From Desmodesmus armatus (Eukaryota; Chlorophyta; Chlorophyceae; Sphaeropleales; Scenedesmaceae), in NCBI GenBank assembly GCA_007449985.2, contig VIIQ02000174.1, positions 1 to 64,000 of the forward strand: a stretch of DNA of 64,000 bases, written 5' to 3'. Each line of letters starts with the position of its first letter. Positions within the stretch are counted from its first letter, which is position 1. Of this stretch, positions 32,001 to 43,400 are shown in pieces. The position numbers and the translations under genes were made by a program. The notes under the pieces were generated by a model. It ran no database searches, was not told the origin of the DNA, and worked only from the letters and a program-made list of their open reading frames with translations.

Positions 32001-35000
32001 AACAACTTCTTGCTGGACTCAGCTCACGTCCTGGACCTGATGACGCGAACTTGGGTCGATGTGAGTGCAGCGCCATGGGCGGGGTTGCTCACAGTACAGC
32101 AGATCTTGTGGTTGCTCTGAAGACAGCTCGCCTTCCATCAGGCAGCCATTCCCACCGTCATCTGCTGTTTCCTGCCTGTCCTGCGCAGATCTGTGCAGTG
32201 GGCACAGCACCTCCCCCGCGACATGGACACCTGCTGCATGTGCACAATGACCTGCTGTACGTCTTTGGGGGCTTGAACGACCTGGGTGTCACTACAGCCA
32301 CACTGTTCCGAGCGGTTCTGTCCCGTCAGCAGGTGGACAGGGCGTGTGCCACTGCCAGCGCAGCTGCCTTTGGTGACACCGTCGCCACTGTGGGAGGCGA
32401 CAGCAACCAGCAGGTCCCAGGTGCTGGGGGCGATGCAGGGGGCCTGGCTGCGGGCCCCAACAGCACTGCTGCTGTGCTGCAACTGGAGTGGCAAGAGCTG
32501 GAGGCTGACCTGCCTTACAACAAGAGCAGGGCAACGGTCCTGCAGCAGGGGCAGATGCGATGCTACCAGCTGGGGTCTGCAACATTGGGCAGGTCCATCA
32601 ATGAAGACGACGCTGAGAGAGGTAGGTGAAGATATCAATTGGTGTTGCTCACCTGCTTGACCACTGCACATCAGGCAGGACAGCCCTGCACTGCACAGAG
32701 TGCTATCGAGGCCGCCCCACCACTTGGTGGCGGCACCCTGCTCACATAGCCATGATATTCTGTTCTGGGGGTTTCTCTTTGTGTTTGTTCGCATTCCTGC
32801 CTTGTGCCTCCTGCTTTGTGCCTCCTGCAGGCCTAGCCTTCTGGGATGTGTACAAGACTGCACCCCTGAACAACTTCAACCCAAAGGCCGGTGCCTTCTC
32901 TTCACAAACCGGCAGTGAAGCTGTGCAGCGCCCTTCAGCAGCAACCAGCAAGGCGAGCCGTGTGCAGCACGCCACCCACAGTGCAGGCAAGCTGCCAGCC
33001 AGTTTCACCAGCAACAGTCCCAAGGAGCAGCAACTGCTGGCATACATTGCAGACTTCCAGCGTGTCTTCCAGGAGCGTTACCCCCACAGGTGCTGCGACG
33101 GCTGCACCCCAACTCCCCCTGGGCTTTCAGCCAGGATCACAATCACACATGGTTCTGCATGACACAGATAGGTTGTATGTATCATGCATACAACCTATCT
33201 ACATAACATGATGTTGTTTAGTGGTGTTGTGCTGTGCTGTGCTGTGTTGTGTTGTGCTGTGTTTGTGTTGTGTTGTGTCAATTCAGTCCAGAGGCTCTAG
33301 CGTGCTGCCTATCAGTGACGCGTGCTGCCTACCATTCATGGCCAAATGCTGTTGCTGACTTGTGTGGCCTGCTTGCAGGAGGCCACTGCCCCTGGCACCT
33401 CTGAATGAGTGCGGGGTGCCCAAGTTTGTGTGCACCACCCTGCACCCAAGTCTACCACCATTCCCTGAGCTGTACATGCTGGAGTCGTGTGCCAGGTTTG
33501 TGTCAGACATCCTCACGTACGAGCCATTGTCCAGCCCCCTGCACCCACCAAGCCACTTCCCGAGCCCTATGTCGGTTCTGGCTTGGCAGACTGCTGATGC
33601 GTTTGATGCCTCCATGGTGTTGTGCTCACTGCTGCTTGGTGCTGGCTACAACGCCTTTGTGGTGATGGGCTACGCCACCCTGCAAGTCACTATCAATGAC
33701 CAAAGCGCCGTTGAGTGTCCCCTGTCAGACCATCAGCCATGCGTGTGGTGGACGACAACAATTGCAGCTGGGGCAGCCGCCTCGGCTGCAGCAGCTGCTG
33801 CCCCTAGTGGCTCCAGCACAGGGGCAGGGGCCAAGGGACAGGGCAGCACCAGCAATGGCACCAGCAGTGCAGCAGCGCCTTCTGGAGGTGGAGGGGCAGT
33901 TCCCAGCAGCTCAGCTGGGGGTGCTAGCAGCGGCAGCAAACCTGCTGCTGGTGTGGTGGCTGCTGATGAGCCTGGCAAGCGCAAAAAGTACCAGATCAAG
34001 TCCACACCTGAGCTGGCCAGCAAGTTTCTGCAGGAACACCCACAGGACAGGCTGGCCAGTGAGGATGGTAGGCCAGCTGGGACTGAGGCGGCCATTGAAG
34101 CCGAAGTGAGCCAGGTGAGCTTGTCAACACAGCGTGCTCTTGCACGTTGTACACAAGCGACTGGACAGTGTGTGGTGCTGATCCTGCCTGCATGCGCTGA
34201 AATTGCTTTTTTTGGTCCAGGCGTTGCACACCTCCTGGTATAGGGTGTGCGGCGTCCCTCATCGGTGAGGCTTTGCCTCCGTCCCCCGGCAGTCGAGTTT
34301 ACTCGGCTGAGTTGTGTGTGGCCAGCCGGTGGGGGGTGCGCCCCCCTGGAACCTTCAAAAAAATTTGCTCACCCTGCATACAAATGCTGTTATTGGCTGA
34401 GGCTGTGTGCTGCAATGACTTTACATGAGGCTGGTACGCATGTGCGTGCAGTTGTTGCTGCGTGACAGCACCAGCAACTGTGCAGGAGCGCTTCCTTCAG
34501 CAGGCACAGACAGTGCAGCACAGGAGCAGCAGGAGCAGCAGCCACGTGCAGGGGTTGGACAACAGCCCGACTTACTGCCAAGCAAGCTGGTGCATGCCTG
34601 GGTGCTGGTGCTGCCGGGCAAGCGCGAGGTGCGCCTGCAAATGTCGACCTGTGATGGACCATCACCATGTTCCGGCTGTCTGCAACCGTGAAGCAGACAG
34701 TTCAGGGGTGACTGCTGTTGGCACCTTGTGCTGCTGCACACGGTCCATACATCCACCATAATTATGTGGGTTTCTTGCAGGTGATGCAGCCTGTCTTTGT
34801 CGAATCGTCAACAGGCAGGCTCATCGATCCTGCTGGTGTGAGTTGCCCTTACACCGGTGTGGAGATGGTCTGGAATGCCAGCAATGCTTGGATCTGCATG
34901 CAGGTTTGTGAGAGGTGTCCTTGTGGCTGGGAACATTGCAGCGCATTCTGGCACCACGGTGGGGCCACAATGCATGAAACACTCAATTCATGCACCAGTC

Positions 35001-38000
35001 ATCCCGTGTGTCATGGTGCTGCATGGTGTGCATTGTACGCCATGCATGCGGTACGCTTTGAGGCAGGCCAACTAAGTGGCAGTCCTGAGAGCGTGACCTT
35101 GCTGTCCGGGCATTGCAGGCGCCTGAATCTCACTCAGACTCACGGGCGGCCCCCGGCATCATCAACTGGGACCTCAGCAACTCAGCGCTCTGGGAGGCAG
35201 TCCTGGATGAACACCAAACACGGTGAGCTGCGCGGTATCAGTGGTGACACCAGCCGCAACTTGCAAGTTTGTTTTATAACCTAGTAATGTCCCCACTGGC
35301 AGTGCCTGAGGGTTTGTGGCGCACGGCCCATCTGCCGACATCGCTGCCCTTCTTTCTTCTGCCTTGGTGCACAAGAAGTCGTCACAGGTAGCAGCATTGG
35401 TGTGTGTTTTGTGGCAATGAGCACCTTTTGTGGCATGTTCCCCACTATGGCGCAATGGTGTGCCCGCAGATCTACTCAAACTGACGTCGTGCAAGACACT
35501 CGTGGCTGCAGCAACCTGGCAGGCGCAGCATCGCGCACAGGCCTAACAACATCCATGGTGCATGCCAGCGCCAGCTTGGCTGTCAGCAGCGTGCTGGGTG
35601 GTGGGCGGCCCCACACCCCCACCCTCAGTACAACAAACCTGCCACGCACTGCCACACCTACCACTGTGGGCTTGGTGCCCGGCAATGGTGGCATTGCTGC
35701 ACAGCTGTCGCGGGTTGGGAGCAGAGTGCATCTTGCAGCTGCAAACACCACAGGTGAGTTTGTCTGGGATGTATGCACTTCTTGCTGCTGCTTGCCAGAT
35801 GGGGTGTGGGCGCGGGTACTGCAAGGAACCAACACATGAGAACAATCACAGTTATGAGCTCCGCGCCGACTGGCTGTGCAACCGTCGCAGCCGTGCTGTA
35901 CCTGTGCTGGCTGTTTGCCAGCTGGCATGCAAGTGTTTGTCCTCTGCACCTGGTGGAGCGTGACAATGCTGGCCGGTCACATCGTACAAGTCCACCCGCT
36001 GGTCACGCCTGAGGATGTACGGCCTGTGCTGCAGGCAGCAACCCAGGGGCCGGCCTAGCGGCAGCTGCTGGGGCTTCCCCCCCCACACCTGGCCGGCCTG
36101 ACAGCAGTAGCCGCGCTCCAGGAGGCGTCACAGTGGATGTGTCAGCAGTGGGCCCTGCACCAAGTGTGGGTGGCGGGTATGCTGGCAGAGGGCCCCCGTC
36201 TGAGTATGCCAGGTGTGAAGACCGTATGCTGGTGGTAGTCTACCCTATGGTTGTACAGGGCACAAACGGCGCGCAGAATACATGCTGGAGTTGCCGTTTT
36301 CTAGCCACCACACTCACTTATGCACGTAGCGTATGCATTGCCTATGTTGCATGACTTATGCCATCCAACATGTGTCCACAAGGTCATGCCCCAGTTCCAG
36401 TGAGCCAAAAGAGCTGACCTGACCTGACCTGAAGCTTGGCACTACCCGAGTGTGCACCCTACCTGTGGTTGCTGGTACAGGTCGGAGTATGCCCGCAGTG
36501 AGATGGGTGACGGCAGCGCCGTGTGCGGGTCTGGCTCAGCCGACGAGCCTGGTCCAGAATTTGACCTGCTGCCAGACTTGCCGCCCAGCTGGGTGCCAAA
36601 GCTTGTGGTGTCCGGGACATGATGGACATGCGCTGCCCCAGGGTGCGGAGGGTCATGCGTGGAGTGAGCAGTGGTCACAGCCCATCCCAACCTGACACCT
36701 GATGAAGAACACATCAGAAGCGCGTGTCACCTGTGTGCTGACAGCACGTGCTTTCTTGCATGCGTGTCCCTGGCAACATCAAGTGCTTGTGTCCACCAAC
36801 TTTGGCTGCAGGGGTTGCGCACCACGCTATATTGCCGCTGCACTCATGAAATCTTTGCCCCCTTTGGCGAATGTGCGCGCTGGGACGGCCTGATTGAGCG
36901 CCTCACAAGGTTTGCAGACGACGCACGGCATGTGGTTGAGGAGGTGAGAGCTGGGACACTTTGCTGAGCTCCCCTTGCTTGGGCCGTCTGCATGACAGTG
37001 ATGTGGTGATGGTGTGTCATCAACTGTCTGTCGTGTTGGCCTGTGAGGTAGATAGTCCATCACTGCTGCCCGACCCCGGCCGCACTGATTCCCTTGACAA
37101 CCAGGTGCATGAAACGTTCGCGCGACGCAAGGACAAGCTGAAGGAGCGGCACACCTTCCCCACACAGCACATTGTGCAGGTGAGCCTGCAGCCCCGACCT
37201 GTGGCCATGGGCATCAGCCAGAAAGTGTCCTTGTGGCAGTGATGCCAGTTGCACTCCGGTGCGGTGCTGTTGATCAACGTGCAAGCATCTTGACAGTACA
37301 TATCGTGATCAGCACCAGCATTTGTTGCAATGAAGGCCTTGCTGTTGGCTGCCGCTGGCTGCGTGCCAAACCGCAGGAGCTGTTTGACCAGGGCAGTCTG
37401 TTCTCTGTCAAAGAGCTGCGTGTGGTGCGTGGTGAGCGGCGGGACATCACCTTCTACGCGGCAGCCCGGCTGGACGGCCTTGTGCGCCGTGACGAGGTGT
37501 TTGGCGCCAAGCTCACCGAACACTTTGCGGGCAGGGAGGATCACCTTGTGTACCGCAGCGCAACGTTTGGCGGGGCTGCTGGAGAGGTGGCTGGCGAGGG
37601 GGCAGCTGGTGGTGCTGCAGCCACAAGCAGTGATGAACAACCAGCACTGTTCGGCACAGGTGCTGTGGGCTCCCAGCCTTTGCAGTCAGCTGCAGGTTAT
37701 GGCCTGCAGAGTCAGGCACCACTGCAGCAGCAGGTGCGGGCCTTGCCGGTCATCAAGGTCACTCAGAAGTTCAAGCGCAATGCAGCCAAGCCAGCAGAGA
37801 AGGATGTGGCGAAGCAGGTGTACCATCTGGCACTCGGCAAAATTATTGTGCAGTTCCACCATGTGGATGACAAGCTGACTGCAGGCTACCTGTCCTTCCA
37901 CAGGGATGGTGCCGCACAAGCCGTGCAGGTGAGCAGCAGCATGCCAAGCACGTGCATCCAACTCCACGTGCAATGGCATGTGTAGCTGCAGTGCGCATAC

Positions 38001-39774
38001 TGGTCTGGTAACACTGGGCTGGCAGCCCTACAGCACTTGCCACTTCATTGACCTTGATCCTGCAGGCACAGCACGCATGAGCGCAATAGCATAGCTGTGA
38101 CACAGACCAGGGGACCGAGGTCAGAGGATTGTTGCACTGGACAGCCCAAGGCGTTCAGCAGCACTGTGTTGCTGTGACAGCAGTCACCATTCACAGCATG
38201 ACACTGCACAGTGACAGTGTGTTAGCCCTGACAGAGAGTCATATCTTTGTAACCCCACTGCGTGTATACATGCTCCATGCTACAGGTTGACCCTCTGGCC
38301 CCTCACCCGTCTGGTCGAGACTTGCTGGAGATGTACCGGGGCCTGCAGTTGACTGAGAGGGACGTGCTGCAGGTGTGCAGCAGAGGGGCAGGGGCACCCC
38401 GGATGCCGTTGGATGAGCAAGGTCAAATTGCATTTAGGCGCTGCACCTGCTGGAGCACCTGAGCAGTTGATACATGCAAGCTGGGCAGACTGGTTTGGGT
38501 TGTGTGTATAGACACAGGGAGTGCATCCAGCCAATGCATGAACCATCCAAGGATGTGACATTCCGAAGTTGCGTCGAAGTGCGTGGGAGCATGTGTATGG
38601 TATCTGCATGCCTGCTGTGCTCATGTGTGCAGTGCGTACACACAGGTGCTGTCCGTGCTCAATGCATATGCCAGTGTAATGAAAGGCAATGCTGGTTTCA
38701 GCGCGTCCTCCATGGCTACCAGTATGGCTTCAGTGCAATTTTCATCACTGTGCACTTGCTTGCTGCAGGCCGTCCGTGACAGTGAGTGGGAGGGACGAGA
38801 GATTGCGCGCATGCGCAACAGCCAGGAGCAGGTCATCAGCTTGGTGACACCATACTACGACACTTGCAGGGTGCAGGTCAGCACGACTGGGTGCTCGCGG
38901 ACGCTGACTGGACTTACAACCAATGGAACATGATGTTGGCATGCCTTGTCGGCATCACGCAGTGACAAGTACTGTGCTTCTTGGTTGCTTTCAGATGGAG
39001 TCATCCAGCACCAGCAATGCTGAGTCAACCGGAAATACTGGTGCTATCTGCTCAACATCCCTGCTATGTGTGACAATGTTGCCTGCCCGCAGGTTGAGGG
39101 CTCTGATGACGAGCCGCCGGACAGTGAGGCTGCTGCACACGACTACCTGCTGCCCTTCCTGCCACCCGGCATGGCCCTGGCAGGGGGTGCTGGCAGCCTC
39201 ACGCGTGAACAGGCGCTGGCGGTCAGGGAGAGGTGCCTCAGGGCACTGAAGGACAGACTCACTGAGCGCGCCAACATCATACAGGTGCAGCTAGCACATT
39301 TGGCACTGCACATCCATGCGGAAGCTGAACAGTTGGATTGCCCGGCGGGCTGAGCTTTGGCCCTGAGCTTTGGCGCAGCAGGCTCAAATGTCAAGCATAT
39401 GACGCACCTTATTGCACATGGTTTGTGTGCCTGGGCCATTTGGGTGCCATCCTGCGCAACCCCCCAACCCCTCCACCCAGCCGTCCTTCGCTGCTGATCT
39501 GGTGGCATGTGCTGTGCCTGCGCAGGCGCGGCTTGACGAGGAGCAGGCAGCCCTCTCACGCCGGCAGGCGTCGTATGCACGGGAGCGGGATGGCTTGACC
39601 CCGGAGGAAGAAGAGGAGTATGAGAAAGCCGTGCATGAGGCAGCCTTCAGGACCAGCATCCTGCAGAAGCGCCTAGCACGGCATGAGGAGACGGCGCTGC
39701 AGCAGTACTACCAGCTGGACAAGCGCCTGAGGGAGGACCCACGCCTATCCATGCTGCTCAAACCCTCATACTGA
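29052..39774 (+). CDS. DRC7: Dynein regulatory complex subunit 7 (FAP50/CCDC135 family), with LRR and kelch regions
   Basis: A subunit of the nexin-dynein regulatory complex of cilia. Exons: 29052-29128, 29276-29362, 29472-29646, 29783-29866, 30205-30479, 30591-30692, 30849-30945, 31131-31324, 31509-31654, 31840-32060, 32189-32621, 32831-33089, 33379-34114, 34452-34628, 34781-34903, 35119-35222, 35470-35753, 36035-36212, 36481-36663, 36812-36943, 37105-37179, 37377-37928, 38286-38372, 38769-38876, 39093-39284 and 39526-39774, about 1,776 residues. Leucine-rich repeats fill residues 28-230 and kelch repeats about 300-520 (IYVFGGQ, VVFGG, VIHGGRN, YVFGGLN). A transglutaminase-like core spans about 700-790 (NECGVPKFVCTT, CARFVSDILTYEPL, LCSLLLGAGYNAF). 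The conserved DRC7 C-terminal half follows (WVLVLPGKREV, FSVKELRVVRGERRDITFY, KVTQKFKRN), ending in a coiled coil. All phases agree except for one missing base near 36617. The expected catalytic Cys is replaced by Ala in QTADAFDAS. Confidence 0.93.
33202..33280. repeat. TGTGC/TGTGT pentamer tract in DRC7 intron 12
   Basis: Repeated TGTGC and TGTGT units between exons 12 and 13 of DRC7, next to a short inverted repeat of ATAGGTTGTATG / CATACAACCTAT at 33169-33200. Confidence 0.75.
34225..34363 (+). mobile_element. SINE tail copy in DRC7 intron 13
   Basis: Matches the 3' part of the SINE at 52322-52641: the segment from CACCTCCTG through CATCGGTGAGG and GTGTGGCCAGCCGGTGG to a short A-run. The tRNA-like head is missing, as in typical 5'-truncated retrocopies. 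It is in the same orientation as DRC7. Confidence 0.7.
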
Positions 39775-40403
39775 GCAGGCTTCTGCCCGCATCAAGACTC
39801 AGCTGCACCCTTGGCAGCCAAGTGTGTAGACTGCTTTGGCTGGCGTTCGCTTAGTGAGAACCCAACAGGTCCTCTGCATTGTCAAGTGAACCACCCTTGT
39901 GATGCTGTGCATGTACACGACGCATCAAGATGGTTTGTGTGCGGGGAGGGGGGGGGGGGGGTTGCGCTGTTACTTGAAGTGGGCGCGTCCCCTTTCTGTG
40001 CAGCCACTTGTAGTAACCCATGTTTGATGTATATGGAAGCCCTTGAGGTAAAGGGTGGGGAAGTATGGCAGGCACCCAGCTGCCTGTGGGTTGTTGATCA
40101 CTCATGAGCGCCACATGCTGTTCATAGTGGAGTACAGTGCTTTTGACAGGTACACAAGGAGCCAAGGTGTAAACGACGCTAAAAAGAGGATACTCTGCAT
40201 CAAAGACTTCGTCATTGTTCCTCCGAAGTGGTTTGAACTCATCCAGGGTTTGCCCATCCAAGCCAGCCTCATCAGCCGCAGTTTGCAGTAAGCTGAATAC
40301 CGAGTGTTTGCACAAAGGAATACAGTCTTACTTACCCTGGCAAGGGGTTACAGGGACATAAACGAACGTCAGACCTCCACGTCAGCGGCTCTGCAGCGTC
40401 CAA
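39775..40403. other. Intergenic region between DRC7 and phenylalanine hydroxylase
   Basis: A run of about 14 Gs lies at 39947-39960. A minus-strand frame at about 40290-40085 (QTLDEFKPLRRNNDEVFDAE) reads like protein, but I recognise no family and find no start. No promoter motif can be named. Confidence 0.45.
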
Positions 40404-43400
40404 ATGCAGCTCAAACAGACCTGGAACAGCTCGGTCAATGCTAGACGTCCTTGCATTCGTCTCCATGCGGCCCGGGAGCGCCGCGTCAAGACAGGTATGT
40501 GTTGTGGGTGGTGTGTGCAGTATGGTGGTGGTTGCAGCACTGTGTCGTCGTGCTTGTGCTGCATGCCACTTGGGATGGGGCTGTTAGCGCTTGATGATGC
40601 GGTGGTTGATGCTGTGTGGCTCCTTGCAGGCTACAGGAGTGATTATGACCGTCCAACAGTCACAACACCCTCATTGCAGCCAGCTGTTGCCCAGCCAGCT
40701 GATGGCACCACCATCATCCCGGTTCCCAGGTCCATTCACGATGTGGACAACGGCAAATTACTGGGCTTCGGGGCAAATTTGGCAGAGGACCACCCGGTGG
40801 GTGCAGGCCTGCCAGTTGTGGGGGGGGGGGGGGACAGCAACTCCACCTCTCGCTTGGCTTGATTGACTGCAACAGCCCCAGCTACTGCCGGCCTTGTTTC
40901 CACAGCAGCCTGTTGGTACCTCATGCATCTTGGGAAAGGGCAGGAGTTCTCGTGTTGAGCCACGGGCCGCTTGTCACAGTGTGCTGGAGGTTGCCCTCCA
41001 CGGCCTACTGCAGCGTGCAGCAGCTGTTGTGGCAGGCAGTTCCACATGAAACTGACGCTTCAAGCTATTGCTGCGTTATCGCCTGAGCATGGTGGTGGAG
41101 GGTGGGGGCGGGGGGCTTTGCAAAGGCTGTGCTCTGGGCACCCCTCTCTCCAGGGGACGGATGGGCGACCTGCTCCCAGATGCAGAAGCCCCCTGAATAC
41201 GTTCTCACTTCAACAAGCTAGCAGCAGCTGGTGTGTCCGCAACTACTTGCCTTGTGCCCTGCATGTAGGGCTTCCATGATGAGCCCTACAAGCAGCGGCG
41301 TGTAATGATTGCCAACATCGCACGCCAACATGAGATGTGAGTGGCAATGGCTAGCTTGGGTGGAATCTCTAGCTCAGGTCACGCTTGGGGGTGGTTACGT
41401 AGTGCACGCTTAGCCTGCACTCTGCTGACTGTGCAACAAGCAGCATGGGTACGGCGGTGCAGACAGACATTTCCACAGTCCTTTGACTCTGATGTTCACT
41501 TGCAGCAGTGGTCTGACAGCGTACTCTGCCAGAGTGTCTATGTGCTCTAATGCATTGCGGTCATGCCTCGCTCCTGCCCCGTCACGCCGCCCCTCGCCCC
41601 CAGTGGGCAACCCATCCCGTGCATTGACTACACACCTGAAGAGACAATGGTGTGGGGCACAGCACTGTCCAAGCTCAAGGTGCTGTTCCCCCAACACGCC
41701 TGCAAAGAGTTCAACAAAGCCTTCCCCAAGTTCAACTTCAGGTCCGATATGTCAACTGCGCAAGGCGTGTGAGGAGGGCAGGAAGGTTTGGTTGCTTGGG
41801 TGCTGCTGCATGTGACAGGCTGTGCAGCAGTTTGATGTCGATCGCAGTGTGGCTGGCTGCACAGCGGCAGCAGTAGGGAGTGTGGGGGGCACTCATGTGA
41901 GCAGGGGTTGAGGTGCCCCTTGCCCATCTTTATGCCCTTGCAGGGAGGACGCTGTGCCACAATTACAAGACATCTCAGACACACTGCAGCAAGCGACTGG
42001 GTGGCAGGTGAGCTGCAAGTGCCCAAGGCGTGTTGCTTGGACCATTTGCACATGTGCACTGTATTTTACAGCAGCACTGGTTCGTGAAGCGATCTGCGGG
42101 GTTGCAGGCGCGAGAGTGGAGGGTTGATAGCAGCGCGGCGTCATGATGAACGAAGTGTTATTGTGCGTGTGTGTTGCGCAGGTTCGGCCGGTGGCGGGTC
42201 TGATGCACCCGCGTGATTTCCTGGCTGGCCTGGCGTTCAAGCACTTCCACTCGACCCAGTACATGCGCCACGCCAGCAAACCTATGTACACGCCAGAGCC
42301 TGATGTGGTGCACGAGCTGATAGGTGGGCAGGGGCACTGTGCTTGTTGGGGGGGGGGGGCGGCTCAGGCACGCAGGGTTTGTGCAGACGGGCAAGGGCTG
42401 AACACGCAGCAGCAGCAGCAGCATCAGGCAAACCAGCAGATGCAACACAGCAGATGCAACACAGCAGATGCAACACAGCAGATGCAACAGCTGTGGCATC
42501 TGACACAGTAGATGTGGCATCCGCACCAGCACCAACAACAGCAGCAGTGTCAGGTTTACAGGGAGGGCTGCATGGTTGCAAGATGGCAGGGTTTGGGGAC
42601 GCCCTGCAATCGACTTGAAGTGCATCCCATGGTGCTGCTGGGTGCCGTTGCATTGTGACATGCTGCTGGCTTGCGAATAGCAGGGGTATATCAGAGGCCC
42701 ATGCATGGACGGTGTCATCCTGTGATGGCAGAGGGTGCTTGTTTGCATGCCAAGTCCCTGCTGTGCTGTCGTGCGCCGTCCTTGTGGCCGTGCAGGTCAT
42801 GTGCCCATGCTGGCTGACCCCACCTTTGCAGAGATGGTTCAGGCCATTGGTGAGGCCAGCCTGGGTGCTGACGACAAGGCCATCTGGCACCTAACCAAGG
42901 TGAGCCCTCGCTGCCCAAGAGGGCAAGGCAGCCCAGTGCAGCCCAAATAGACCTTGGGCAACCTGCCAATGCAAGACGTCCTTGCATTCTTGCGCCATGA
43001 CCTGCTGCAGTGCCCCGACGACGAGCGCAAACATCTGGGTATAGTCGACGGACCGGAGGTCTGGCACGCGCGTCCCGAGCACGGCCACGTCGGCCATGTG
43101 GCCCGGCAGCACAGCGATAAGATATGTATTGTTGTGTGGGTGGTGTGTGCAGTAGGGTGGTGGCTGCATCACTGTTGCTTGTGCTGCATGCCATCTGGGC
43201 ATCTGAGACCTTGCACCTTGAGCGCGAGGCGGCGTTGGTGCCAGCTGCGTTTCATGAGAGCAGCGAGGCGTGCAGTGCCTGCAAAGCGGGGCGCTGGAGT
43301 CTTTCGCTCTGGTCAATGGTTTGACAGTCAGTGTTACACTCTTAGTAGGACTGTACCTGGTCAGCCTGCTGCAGCAAAGCAGGCAGGTGGTCCCTGCAGT

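Noticed and set aside
42420..42489. Regular short repeats that might look like a CRISPR array
   Set aside because: The 14-base units are contiguous without spacers, intronic, and in a eukaryotic gene; they are a minisatellite.
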